Below, one piece after another: positions 1 through 7,663 of a stretch of DNA of 47,776 nucleotides (position 1 is the stretch's first letter; each line of letters opens with the position of its first letter). A program made the position numbers and the translations under genes. Source of the stretch: Mycolicibacterium peregrinum (GTDB lineage: Bacteria; Actinomycetota; Actinomycetes; Mycobacteriales; Mycobacteriaceae). The notes below the pieces were generated by a model. That model worked only from the letters and a program-made list of their open reading frames with translations. It ran no database searches and was not told where the DNA came from. Location: assembly GCF_001665625.1 (NCBI RefSeq), contig NZ_LZSY01000151.1, positions 1 through 47,776 on the forward strand, written 5' to 3'.

Positions 1-156
1 CCAGCCGCTGTAGGTCACCAACCGAATGCCGGTGGTCCACCCGTACCACGTCCTGCTCGATGATCGGCCCTTCATCGAGGTCACCGGTCACGTAATGCGC
101 TGTCGCACCGACCAACTTGACCCCACGCTCCTTTGCCCTGCGGTAAGGCGCCGCAC
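1..156 (-). pseudogene. purU: purU fragment, mirrored copy (formyltetrahydrofolate deformylase)
   Basis: Read on the minus strand from 154 downward, this encodes AAPYRRAKERG, then a GATAHYVTGDLDEGPIIEQ-like segment, then DVVRVDHRHSV. This is the well-conserved C-terminal third of PurU, which hydrolyses 10-formyl-THF to formate and THF. The gene runs off the left edge of the window, so its end is not seen. At 156/157 it is joined head to head to the same gene on the other strand, so no intact purU exists here. Bases 1-77 are an exact reverse complement of 157-233. Gene identity is secure from the motifs. Whether the rearrangement is real or an assembly error cannot be told. Confidence 0.75.
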
Positions 157-233
157 CGATGAAGGGCCGATCATCGAGCAGGACGTGGTACGGGTGGACC
201 ACCGGCATTCGGTTGGTGACCTACAGCGGCTGG
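1..233. repeat. Perfect 77-bp inverted repeat around a 79-bp loop
   Basis: Bases 1-77 are the exact reverse complement of 157-233, with no mismatch. The arm is cut by the window edge, so the full repeat may be longer. The 79-bp loop (78-156) continues the purU reading frame of the minus-strand copy. A perfect repeat inside a coding sequence that leaves the gene split across both strands is typical of a fold-back chimera at a contig end, or of a very recent inverted duplication. Confidence 0.9.
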
Positions 234-328
234 GCGCCGATGTCGAACGCCTGGTGTTGTCGCGGGCGGTGCTGTGGCACTGTGAGGACCGCGTAATCCG
301 GTTCGGGAATCAGACCGTGGTCTTCTGA
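157..328 (+). pseudogene. purU: 3' end of purU (formyltetrahydrofolate deformylase)
   Basis: The plus-strand frame from 158 to the stop at 326-328 reads DEGPIIEQDVVRVDHRHSV and ends with CEDRVIRFGNQTVVF, the usual C-terminus of PurU. The residues expected before DEGPIIEQ are absent on this strand. They lie on the minus strand at 78-156. An apparent longer frame opening at an ATG at 26 is antisense PurU for its first ~44 codons and should not be annotated as a protein. The stop is followed 22 bases later by the HtdZ-like gene in the same direction. Confidence 0.8.
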
Positions 329-350
329 CCACGGGTCGGGAGGAGTGAGC

Positions 351-803
351 GTGAAAATCTTCAATGGTCTTGACGAGTTCGTGGCGGCAGCGGGTAGCGA
401 GCTCGGCCCGACGGACTGGATGGAGATCACCCAGGAGCGCGTGAATCTATTCGCCGATGCGACCGACGACCATCAGTGGATTCACGTCGATCCCGAGAAG
501 GCGGCCGGTGGGCCGTTCGGCGGCACCATTGCGCACGGCCTGCTCACCCTGTCGTTGTTGCCGCACTTCACCCATCAGCTGTACCGCGTCGACAATGTGA
601 AGTTGGCGGTCAACTACGGCTACAACAAGGTTCGGTTCATCACGCCGGTGCGGGTCGGGGCCAACGTGCGGGCGCGGGCGGCGATCTCCGACGTCGCGCA
701 GCTCGACGGTGCGGTGCAGGCCACCATGACGGTGACGGTCGAGATCGAGGGCTCCGAGAAGCCCGCCGCGGTCGCCGAGTCGATCGTCCGCTTCATCGGC
801 TGA
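351..803 (+). CDS. MaoC-like (R)-specific enoyl-CoA/acyl-thioester hydratase, HtdZ-like
   Basis: A hot-dog fold protein of 150 residues that resembles mycobacterial HtdZ (Rv0130) over its full length. Such enzymes hydrate trans-2-enoyl-CoA to (R)-3-hydroxyacyl-CoA. The hydratase motif is FADATDDHQWIHVDP, with likely catalytic Asp40 and His45. The ending ESIVRFIG also matches the family. Two GTG codons are possible, at 345 and 351. AGGAG lies at 341-345, so it would overlap the first but sits five bases before the second, and 351 also gives the family-like beginning MKIF. It follows purU by 22 bases and is closed by a strong hairpin at 817-879. Family call is firm; the physiological substrate is not known. 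Confidence 0.88.
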   Translation: MKIFNGLDEFVAAAGSELGPTDWMEITQERVNLFADATDDHQWIHVDPEKAAGGPFGGTIAHGLLTLSLLPHFTHQLYRVDNVKLAVNYGYNKVRFITPVRVGANVRARAAISDVAQLDGAVQATMTVTVEIEGSEKPAAVAESIVRFIG

Positions 804-816
804 GGTTTCGTTCTTC

Positions 817-879
817 CGCGAGCAGACGCAAACCTGTCCCGGCTACGCGATTTATGGACAGGTTTGCGTCTGCTCGCGG
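817..879. terminator. 24-bp perfect hairpin of the GCGAGCAGAC family
   Basis: The arms 817-840 and 856-879 are exact reverse complements (24 bp) around a 15-base loop. The outer core is CGCGAGCAGACGCAAA. It lies just after the HtdZ-like gene and before the flavin monooxygenase promoter. There is no U-run, so if it ends transcription it does so as a stem only. The same outer core recurs at 3214-3274, 10751-10810 and, with changes, 46446-46504. Confidence 0.6.
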
Positions 880-882
880 CGT

Positions 883-934
883 TTCTGACACTTGTCAGAA
901 TTCATTGACGGCCGTCAAAGGCCGCTGCTAGTGT
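883..934 (+). promoter_or_regulatory. Promoter with two operator-like palindromes upstream of the flavin monooxygenase
   Basis: Two palindromes lie here: TTCTGACA-CT-TGTCAGAA at 883-900 and the perfect 14-mer TTGACGGCCGTCAA at 905-918. The second contains a good -35 box (TTGACG, 905-910). TAGTGT at 929-934 fits a -10 box after 18 bases. Predicted transcription starts near 941, followed by the AAGGAG ribosome site at 951-956 and the TTG start at 964. A repressor bound to the 14-mer would cover the -35 box. No regulator gene is adjacent, so which protein binds is unknown. Confidence 0.55.
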
Positions 935-963
935 TCTGCATCACAATGTGAAGGAGCACTGTA

Positions 964-2316
964 TTGCAGCGTTCACTGCCGCGGACCGCGATCATCGGCT
1001 CGGGCATCAGCGGGCTCACCGCCGGAAAGATGCTCAAGGACTACCGGGTCCCGTACACCACGTTCGAGACGTCGGACCGCATCGGTGGAAACTGGGCCTT
1101 CGGCAATCCGAACGGACACAGCAGCGCGTACCGCTCGCTGCACATCGACACCAGCAAGCATCGGTTGTCGTTCAAGGACTTTCCGATCCCCGAGCATTTC
1201 CCGTCGTTCCCACACCACTCCGACATCAAGGCCTATCTGGACGCCTATGCAAATGCCTTCGGGCTGTTGGAGAACATCGAGTTCGGCAACGGGGTGGTGC
1301 ACGCGACACGGGTCGACGGGGGCGGTTGGGAGATCGAGGATCAGGCGGGCGCCCGCCGTGAGTTCGACCTGCTTGTCGTCGCCAACGGCCACCACTGGGA
1401 TCCTCGACTACCAGAATTTCCCGGCACCTTCACCGGTGAGCAGATCCATTCCCACCACTACATCGACCCGAAAGAGCCGCTCGAGCTGACCGGCAAACGG
1501 ATCCTGGTGGTAGGCATCGGCAACAGTGCCGCTGACATCACCGTCGAGTTGTCGTCCAAATCCCTGCAGAACCAGGTGACGCTGTCCACCCGATCGAGCG
1601 CCTGGATCGTCCCGAAATACATTGCGGGACAACCGGGTGACAAATACTTCCGCACCAATCCCTACTTGCCGTTGTCGTGGCAGCGCAAGATGGTCCAGCT
1701 GATCGGGCCGATGCTCGGCACCGATCCGACCATGTACGGACTGCCTGCCCCGAACCACAAGCTGTTCGAGGCGCACCCGACACAGTCGGTCGAGTTGCCG
1801 TTACGACTCGGCTCCGGCGATGTCATTCCGAAGCCGAACGTTTCCCGTTTGGACGGTGACACTGTGCATTTCGAGGACGGGACCAGTGACGTCTTCGACG
1901 TGATCGTCTACGCGACGGGCTACAACATCACCTTCCCCTTCTTCGACCCCGACGTCGTCGATGCGCCCGGCAACCACATCCGGCTCTACAAGCGTATGTT
2001 CAAGCCGGGTATCGATGATCTTGTGTTCATGGGTTTCGCCCAAGCGATTCCGACGTTGTTCCCGTTCGTCGAGTGCCAGTCGCGACTGCTCGCGGCCTAC
2101 GCGGTCGGGCGTTACGCCCTGCCGTCGGTGGCCGAGATGGAACGGGTGATCGACGCCGATCAGCAACTGCACGGCGGACACTGCACGGACCGTCCTCGGC
2201 ACACCCAGCAGGTGGATTACTTCTACTACGAGCACGATATCCGGGTGCGCGAACTACCTGCGGGTGCCGCACGTGCGGCAGACGGTGGCGGCGTGACCGC
2301 AGGGGTGATCGCATGA
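964..2316 (+). CDS. Flavin-containing monooxygenase
   Basis: A 450-residue class B flavoprotein monooxygenase. It has the FAD Rossmann motif GSGISG at 12-17, the FMO signature FTGEQIHSHHY at 156-166 (pattern FxGxxxHxxxY) and the NADPH motif GIGNSA at 184-189. ATGYN near 320 is the usual C-terminal FMO element. Such enzymes insert one oxygen at a heteroatom or a ketone carbon using NADPH. The start is a TTG at 964 with AAGGAG about eight bases before it. It overlaps the next gene by four bases (ATGA), so monooxygenase and hydrolase are translated together, which suggests oxidation followed by ester cleavage. Substrate unknown. Confidence 0.85.
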   Translation: MQRSLPRTAIIGSGISGLTAGKMLKDYRVPYTTFETSDRIGGNWAFGNPNGHSSAYRSLHIDTSKHRLSFKDFPIPEHFPSFPHHSDIKAYLDAYANAFGLLENIEFGNGVVHATRVDGGGWEIEDQAGARREFDLLVVANGHHWDPRLPEFPGTFTGEQIHSHHYIDPKEPLELTGKRILVVGIGNSAADITVELSSKSLQNQVTLSTRSSAWIVPKYIAGQPGDKYFRTNPYLPLSWQRKMVQLIGPMLGTDPTMYGLPAPNHKLFEAHPTQSVELPLRLGSGDVIPKPNVSRLDGDTVHFEDGTSDVFDVIVYATGYNITFPFFDPDVVDAPGNHIRLYKRMFKPGIDDLVFMGFAQAIPTLFPFVECQSRLLAAYAVGRYALPSVAEMERVIDADQQLHGGHCTDRPRHTQQVDYFYYEHDIRVRELPAGAARAADGGGVTAGVIA

Positions 2317-3230
2317 CTTACGCAGAGTTGACGTTCCACTCGGCCGGCGACCGGTGCAGTGCGTGGCACTTCCAGGCTGGAGACGACGGCTTCGCCGGAC
2401 CGGAGGGCAGACCGGTCGTGGTGATGGCGCACGGCTTCGGTGGCACCAAGGACTCCGGGCTGCAGCCCTTCGCCGAACGCTTCAGCGCAGCTGGCCTGGA
2501 TGTGGTGGCCTTCGATTACCGGGGCTTCGGTGCTTCTGAAGGGCTACCGCGGCAAAGCGTTTCGGTCGAACGTCAGATGGCGGATTACGGCGCGGCCATC
2601 GCGGCGGCCCAACAACTGCCGGGTGTGGACCGTCGGCGGGTCGTGCTGTGGGGGTCGTCGTTCTCGGGCAGCCACGTGCTGCGGGTCGCCGCGCAGTGCA
2701 CTGATGTGGCTGCGGTGATCGGCATGACTCCGTTGACCAGCGGGCTGGCTGCCAGCCGCGCGGCCGTGGCGCATCGCGACGTCGCATCGGCATTGCGCTG
2801 GACCCTGGCCGGTGTGAAGAGTCGCGTGGCCGTGGCGGCGGGCCGGCAGCCGACGCTGATGCCGCTGGCGGCCAAGCCGGGGCAGGCGGGCGCGCTCGCC
2901 CTCGACGGGGCCTACGAAAGCTACAGTGCGATCGCCGGGCCGACGTGGCGCAACGAAGTCGATTCGGCCATCGGCATGGAGCTGGTGCAGATCCGCACCG
3001 GTGCTGCGGCCAAGGCGCTGAGATGCCCTGTGCTGATTCAGATCGCGGACTTCGACCGGTTCGTGCCGGCCAACTCTGTGATGAAGACGGCGGTCCAGGC
3101 CAGGGCCCAGGTCCATCACTATCCGTGTGATCACTTCGACGTGTGGCCGGGGCATGACTGGTTCGACACCGCCGCCGAGGATCAGCTGAGATTCCTGACC
3201 GCTCACCTCTCCTCGCGAGCAGACACTTAG
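2313..3230 (+). CDS. Alpha/beta hydrolase
   Basis: A 305-residue serine hydrolase with oxyanion-side HGFGG at 40-44, the nucleophile elbow GSSFSG at 114-119 (Ser116 likely), an Asp in the DFDRF segment and a late His in CDHFDVW. The elbow has Ser where the last Gly of GxSxG usually sits. The start ATG at 2313 overlaps the monooxygenase stop; upstream extensions of the frame run through the monooxygenase and are not real. The last residues (SSRADT) are encoded by the left arm of a hairpin repeat, so the repeat supplied the end of this protein. A role as esterase or lactonase acting on the monooxygenase product is an inference from the overlap. Confidence 0.8.
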   Translation: MTYAELTFHSAGDRCSAWHFQAGDDGFAGPEGRPVVVMAHGFGGTKDSGLQPFAERFSAAGLDVVAFDYRGFGASEGLPRQSVSVERQMADYGAAIAAAQQLPGVDRRRVVLWGSSFSGSHVLRVAAQCTDVAAVIGMTPLTSGLAASRAAVAHRDVASALRWTLAGVKSRVAVAAGRQPTLMPLAAKPGQAGALALDGAYESYSAIAGPTWRNEVDSAIGMELVQIRTGAAAKALRCPVLIQIADFDRFVPANSVMKTAVQARAQVHHYPCDHFDVWPGHDWFDTAAEDQLRFLTAHLSSRADT

Positions 3231-3274
3231 GTACCGCCGGCGGGCCAAATCGGGTACATATGTGTCTGCTCGCG
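3214..3274. terminator. Hairpin of the GCGAGCAGAC family between convergent genes
   Basis: Arms 3214-3226 and 3262-3274 pair perfectly over 13 bases (CGCGAGCAGACAC). After a mismatch, the stem continues inward to GGTACC/GGGTACA with one more mismatch. It sits between the plus-strand hydrolase, whose TAG stop at 3228-3230 is inside the stem, and the minus-strand ligase ending at 3283. That is where a two-way terminator would be expected. Confidence 0.6.
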
Positions 3275-3282
3275 GGGCGATC

Positions 3283-4773
3283 TTAGGTGCGGTACAGCGC
3301 CGCGACGTCGGCCGGCCGCACCTTGAGGGCGGCATTGCGGGGGAGTGCATCGACCACCGCCACGGCCACCGGCACGTGATGGCTGGGTAGTTCCTCGCGC
3401 ACCAGGTCTTTCAGCTCGGCCTCGGTGGGTGTCGGGGCATCCCGGCGTAGCTCGACCGCGGCGAACGGAACCGCGCCCAGGCGGGCGTCCGGAACTCCCA
3501 CGACGCAGGCGTCGAGCACACTGGGATGTGAGATCAGAACCCGCCGAACCGTTTCCGGCAGGATCTTGAAGCCGCCGCGGTTGATCGCGCCGTCGCCACG
3601 CCCGTGGAGCATGACGAATCCGTCCTCGTCCATCGACGCCAGGTCCGTGGTGCGTACCCAGTCCGGACCGATGACGGCGACGGCGGCTTCGAGCACACCG
3701 ATGGTCCCGGCGGGCACTTCGGCGGCGGTGTCCGGGTCGACGATGCGGACCCGCACGCCTGGAAGGGGCCGGCCGACGCTGTCGGGTTTGTCCGCGCCGT
3801 AGCGGCGATGCAGCTCAGGTGTCCAGCTGCATACCGATCCGGCGAATTCGGTTGCCCCATAGGCCCACAGCAAGGGGATCCCGTAGCGCCCCTCGAACTC
3901 GGCCCGCAATTCCGGCTCCAATGGTCCGGAGCCGCCCGAGAGTCCCTCCAACGACGCCAGGTCCTCGCGCGGAACGTCGGCCTGTAGCAGCATGCGCAGG
4001 ATCGCGGGCTGCACACCCGCACGGGTGATTTGGTAGGTCTTGATCGCGTCGACCCATTCGGGGACGCTGAACTTCTCCAGCAACACCATGCGCTTGCCGG
4101 AGCACGGCGCGGCCAGCAACTGGCAGACTCCGATGCTGCCGAACGGCCAGTACACCAAGGCTGGTGGGGTGTCGGCTCCGACCACCTCGGTGCCCGCACC
4201 GATCGTCATGCTCAGCACGGTGTGCTCAAGTACGTTGGTGGCGACCGGGATTCGTTTGGGCGGACCGGTGGTGCCACTGGTCAGGATGTGCAGGCCGGTC
4301 TTTTCCAGCGTCGGGTCGTGTCGGCTGCCGGGCTGCCGCGTCGCCGTCACACCGACCCGCAGCGGATCGCTGGACAGCACGACGCCGGCCGAGCCCGACG
4401 AGGCCACCGCGCCATGGAGCTCCGGTGTCCAGTCATCGACATCGGCGAGAACTGCCGGCAGCGCCAGTTTCTCGACGTCCCGGGCGATCGCGGTGGCGGA
4501 TTGATAGGAGTAGATCATCACCACCGGGCGTCGCGTCGCGATGAACCCGAGGATCGTCGCCGCGTGGGCAATCCGGTTACGCACGACGATGCCGACCGGT
4601 TCGCCCGGCAGCACCCCGGCCTCGTCCAATGCGGTCGAGATCTGCTCGATGAACTGCGTGATCTCATTGCCCGAGTACCATTTTCGGGCGAATTCGATGA
4701 ACGGCCGGTCACCGTACGCCGTCAGCCCGGTGGCCAGCCTGTCGGCGAAGTCCGTGCTTGTCGGGCTGGTCAT
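3283..4773 (-). CDS. AMP-forming acyl-CoA synthetase (ANL superfamily)
   Basis: A 496-residue adenylate-forming enzyme that activates a carboxylic acid to an acyl-CoA through an acyl-AMP. The P-loop LTSGTTGPPKR is at 164-174. The acyl-adenylate motif is present as AYGATEF, the hinge region as GRGDGAINRGGFKI, and a C-terminal Lys in the catalytic position (RNAALKVRP). It is last in a minus-strand operon after an SDR (six-base gap) and an acyl-CoA dehydrogenase. It resembles the ligase at 19261-20709 more than the other ligases here: both have PPKR after the P-loop and a YxATEF motif. Acid substrate unknown. Confidence 0.85.
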   Translation of the reverse strand: MTSPTSTDFADRLATGLTAYGDRPFIEFARKWYSGNEITQFIEQISTALDEAGVLPGEPVGIVVRNRIAHAATILGFIATRRPVVMIYSYQSATAIARDVEKLALPAVLADVDDWTPELHGAVASSGSAGVVLSSDPLRVGVTATRQPGSRHDPTLEKTGLHILTSGTTGPPKRIPVATNVLEHTVLSMTIGAGTEVVGADTPPALVYWPFGSIGVCQLLAAPCSGKRMVLLEKFSVPEWVDAIKTYQITRAGVQPAILRMLLQADVPREDLASLEGLSGGSGPLEPELRAEFEGRYGIPLLWAYGATEFAGSVCSWTPELHRRYGADKPDSVGRPLPGVRVRIVDPDTAAEVPAGTIGVLEAAVAVIGPDWVRTTDLASMDEDGFVMLHGRGDGAINRGGFKILPETVRRVLISHPSVLDACVVGVPDARLGAVPFAAVELRRDAPTPTEAELKDLVREELPSHHVPVAVAVVDALPRNAALKVRPADVAALYRT

Positions 4774-4779
4774 GCCGGC

Positions 4780-5601
4780 CTAGAACTGGGTGGAGCCCAG
4801 ATCGACGGCGACCCGACTGGCGGTGACATACCGTGACTCGTCGCTCGCCAGCCAGATCGCGGCATCGGCGATGTCCTCGGGTTCGGCGATGTAATCCGGC
4901 AGGAACGGCGTCACCATCTGCATCAGGCCGGGGTTGGTGTCATTGGCCCGGTTGAGCGCGGCCAGCATGTCGCCGGTGCCCATCGGGATGTTGACCGCAC
5001 CCGGGTGCAGGCTGTTGACGCGGATCTTGTGCTTGCCCAGCTCTGCGGCGAATGCCCGGGCCATGCCGGCGACCGCGTGCTTGCTGGCGGTGTAATGCAC
5101 CATGAACGGCTGCATCTTGATGCCGGCTGCTGAGCTGATCAGGATGATCGACCCGCCGCGGCCGCCGTCGATGATGTGCTGGGCACCGGCCATCACGGTG
5201 TTCCACGTCCCGGTGACGTTGATGTCCATCACGTCACGGAATGACTCGGGGGTGGTCTCGTTCCAGGGCTCGGGGACGGTGATGCCCGCGTTGGCCACGA
5301 TGATGTCGAGCCTGCCGAACTCCGCGACGCCTTTGCCGACGATTTCCCGCAGCGCGTCGTGGTCACGGGTGTCGGCGGCGGTGGCGATGATGCGCTTGCC
5401 GGTGGCCTCCACGAGGCGGACGGTTTCGGTCAGATCCTCAGGGGTGGCCGAGTCGTAGGGCACGCTCGGAGGCAGTGGACCGGCGATGTCGACGGCGATG
5501 ATGTCGGCACCCTCTTTGGCCATCCGAACCGCGTGCGCGCGGCCCTGCCCACGGGCAGCTCCGGTGATGAAGGCGACCTTTCCGGCGAGCCGCTCGGTCA
5601 T
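4780..5601 (-). CDS. Mycofactocin-coupled SDR-family oxidoreductase
   Basis: A 273-residue short-chain dehydrogenase. The cofactor motif is TGAARGQG (13-20), NAG is at 104-106 and the active site is Ser156/157, Tyr170 and Lys174. The opening GKVAFITGAARGQGRAHAVR, and the insertion after the second strand (PYDSATPEDLTETVRLVEATG), are hallmarks of the subfamily described as mycofactocin-coupled (TIGR03971 as I recall it). In these enzymes NAD(H) is held in place and electrons pass to the peptide-derived redox cofactor mycofactocin. It lies between an acyl-CoA dehydrogenase and a ligase. No mft biosynthesis gene is in the window. Alcohol substrate unknown. Confidence 0.85.
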   Translation of the reverse strand: MTERLAGKVAFITGAARGQGRAHAVRMAKEGADIIAVDIAGPLPPSVPYDSATPEDLTETVRLVEATGKRIIATAADTRDHDALREIVGKGVAEFGRLDIIVANAGITVPEPWNETTPESFRDVMDINVTGTWNTVMAGAQHIIDGGRGGSIILISSAAGIKMQPFMVHYTASKHAVAGMARAFAAELGKHKIRVNSLHPGAVNIPMGTGDMLAALNRANDTNPGLMQMVTPFLPDYIAEPEDIADAAIWLASDESRYVTASRVAVDLGSTQF

Positions 5602-5626
5602 AAATTCTCCTTAGTGAATAGGTATT

Positions 5627-6808
5627 TCAGAGTTGACGTTGGGCGGCCTTGACCAGGCCGCCGCCGATGATGAGTCGCTGGATCTCACTGGTGCCCTCGT
5701 AGAGACGCAGCAGCCGGACCTCGCGGTAGATGCGCTCGACCGGGACCTCGCGCATGTAGCCGGTGCCGCCGTGGATCTGCACCGCGAGATCGGCGACGTT
5801 ACCTGCCATTTCGGTGCAGAACAGCTTGGCCGCCGAGGGGGCGATGCGGCGGTCCTCGCCGGACACCCACTTGGCGGCGGCGTCGCGTACCAAGGCGCGT
5901 CCGGCCATCACCCCGGTCTGCTGGTCGGCGATCATCGCCTGTACCAACTGGAAGCTGCCGATCGGCTGGCCACCCTGGGTGGCCGCGGCGGCGTAGGCGA
6001 CTGATTCATCGAGGGCGCGCTGGGCGGACCCGACCGCGAGCGCCGCGATGTGGACCCGGCCGCGGGCCAGGGAGGTCATCGCGGCGCGGTAGCCGACGTC
6101 CTCGCTACCGCCGACGAGTGCGCTGTTCGGCACCCGGACCGCGTCGAAGGTGACGTCGGCGGTCCAGGCGCCCTCCTGGCCCATCTTGGCGTCCTTGGCC
6201 CCGACTTCGACGCCGGCCGCGTCCGCGGGTACCAGGAACACAGCGATGCCGGGGCCATCGGCATCGGCGGGGCGAGTACGGGCGAACACGACGAACAGAT
6301 TCGCGGTGGGCGCGTTTGTGATGAACCGCTTCTGGCCGTCGATCACCCAGTCGTCCCCGTCGCGAACGGCCTTGGTGCGCAGGCCCGCCGGGTTGGATCC
6401 GGCGCCGGGCTCGGTCAGGGCGAACGAGGCGACGACATCGCCGGAAGCGATGCCCTCCAGCCACCGGGACTTCTGCTCGTCGGTGCCGAAACCCACCAGG
6501 ACCTGGCCGGCGATGCCGTTGTTGGTGCCGAACATCGACCGCAATGCCAGCGACGTGTAGCCGAATTCCATTGCCAGTTCGACATCTTGGGCCAGGTTCA
6601 GGCCTAGGCCACCCCATTGCTGGGGGATCGCGTAGCCGAACAGCCCCATTTTCTTGGCCTGGTCACGGAGATCGTCGGGTACCTGGTCGGTGGCCAGGAT
6701 CTCGTTCTCGCGGGGCACCACGGCGGAGCGGATGAAGCTACGGGTCTGCGCCAGGATCTCGGCGAAGTCCTCGTCGCTGACTTCGGAAGTGGCCGCGGTC
6801 GTGGTCAC
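5627..6808 (-). CDS. Acyl-CoA dehydrogenase
   Basis: A 393-residue FAD-dependent acyl-CoA dehydrogenase that would form a 2-enoyl-CoA. FALTEPGAGSNPAGL is the flavin-side signature. IHGGTGYMREVPVERIYREVR and YEGTSEIQRLIIG close the protein, and the Glu in YEGTSEIQ is the usual catalytic base position. I chose the GTG at 6808 (MTTTAATSEV) because GGAG lies about seven bases before it; a longer frame from a TTG at 6859 would run into the palindrome region. First gene of a three-gene minus operon (dehydrogenase, mycofactocin-type SDR, ligase), divergent from the SDR at 6923. Confidence 0.87.
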   Translation of the reverse strand: MTTTAATSEVSDEDFAEILAQTRSFIRSAVVPRENEILATDQVPDDLRDQAKKMGLFGYAIPQQWGGLGLNLAQDVELAMEFGYTSLALRSMFGTNNGIAGQVLVGFGTDEQKSRWLEGIASGDVVASFALTEPGAGSNPAGLRTKAVRDGDDWVIDGQKRFITNAPTANLFVVFARTRPADADGPGIAVFLVPADAAGVEVGAKDAKMGQEGAWTADVTFDAVRVPNSALVGGSEDVGYRAAMTSLARGRVHIAALAVGSAQRALDESVAYAAAATQGGQPIGSFQLVQAMIADQQTGVMAGRALVRDAAAKWVSGEDRRIAPSAAKLFCTEMAGNVADLAVQIHGGTGYMREVPVERIYREVRLLRLYEGTSEIQRLIIGGGLVKAAQRQL

Positions 6809-6860
6809 AGGTGAGCTCCATTTCGTCGCGCGGAATCCGCGGGGGCGATGAATCGCCAAT

Positions 6861-6879
6861 ATCGTATATGAAATATGAT
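6861..6879. promoter_or_regulatory. AT-rich dyad in the divergent promoter region
   Basis: ATCGTATATGAAATATGAT is a 19-base imperfect palindrome centred on 6870, with seven of nine positions paired. It lies in a very AT-rich patch, unlike the surrounding DNA, between the divergent starts at 6808 (minus) and 6923 (plus). It could be an operator for both operons, perhaps for the GntR regulator at 10071. I could not assign clear -35/-10 boxes. Confidence 0.45.
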
Positions 6880-6922
6880 CTGGGCCAGACAGAGCCCCCG
6901 CGATCGAAAGTTAGGTGATCAG

Positions 6923-7663
6923 GTGTCGTTGCTGACCGGTCAGACTGCAGTGGTGACAGGCGGTGCCCAGGGTCTGGGCCTGGCCATCGCGAAACGCTTT
7001 ATCGGCGAGGGTGCCCGGGTGGTACTCGGCGACGTCAACCTTGAGGCCACCGAGGCCGCCGCCCAGGAACTCGGCGGGCCCGAGGTCGCGACCGCGGTGC
7101 GGTGTGACGTGACCTCAGGTGCTGAGGTCGAGGCCCTCGTGCAGGCCGCTGTCGAGCGGTTCGGCGGGCTCGACATCATGGTCAACAACGCCGGCATCAC
7201 GCGCGACGCGACGCTGCGCAAGATGACCGAGGAGCAGTTCGACCAGGTCATCGCGGTGCACCTGAAGGGCACCTGGAACGGCACCAAGTCGGCTGCGGCG
7301 ATCATGCGCGAGAACAAGCGTGGCGCGATCGTCAACATGTCCTCGATCTCGGGCAAGGTCGGCCTGGTCGGCCAGACCAACTATTCGGCGGCCAAGGCCG
7401 GCATCGTCGGGATGACCAAGGCGTCGGCCAAGGAGCTCGCGCACCTGGGGGTGCGAGTAAACGCGATCCAGCCCGGTCTCATCCGGTCGGCGATGACCGA
7501 GGCCATGCCGCAACGGATCTGGGATCAGAAGCTGGCCGAGATCCCGATGGGCCGCGCCGGTGAACCCGACGAGGTGGCCAAGGTCGCGCTGTTCTTGGCC
7601 AGCGATCTGTCGTCGTACATGACGGGCACCGTGCTCGAGGTGACCGGGGGTCGGCACGTATGA
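6923..7663 (+). CDS. SDR-family 3-oxoacyl reductase / 3-hydroxyacyl-CoA dehydrogenase (FabG-like)
   Basis: A 246-residue classical short-chain dehydrogenase. It has GGAQGLG as the cofactor loop, NNAGITRD, and the Ser-Tyr-Lys site in SSISGKVGLVGQ followed by NYSAAKAG. It ends with MTGTVLEVTGGRHV as FabG proteins do. Next to a thiolase and an acyl-CoA dehydrogenase it most likely oxidises 3-hydroxyacyl-CoA. The GTG at 6923 (MSLLTGQTAVV) is preferred over a start at 6875, which adds an unlikely N-terminal extension across the divergent promoter. Its stop overlaps the thiolase start by four bases. Confidence 0.85.
   Translation: MSLLTGQTAVVTGGAQGLGLAIAKRFIGEGARVVLGDVNLEATEAAAQELGGPEVATAVRCDVTSGAEVEALVQAAVERFGGLDIMVNNAGITRDATLRKMTEEQFDQVIAVHLKGTWNGTKSAAAIMRENKRGAIVNMSSISGKVGLVGQTNYSAAKAGIVGMTKASAKELAHLGVRVNAIQPGLIRSAMTEAMPQRIWDQKLAEIPMGRAGEPDEVAKVALFLASDLSSYMTGTVLEVTGGRHV

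Noticed and set aside
26..328. A 100-codon plus-strand frame starting at 26
   Set aside because: Its first ~44 codons are antisense to purU; only the part after 157 is true PurU sequence. It is created by the fold-back.
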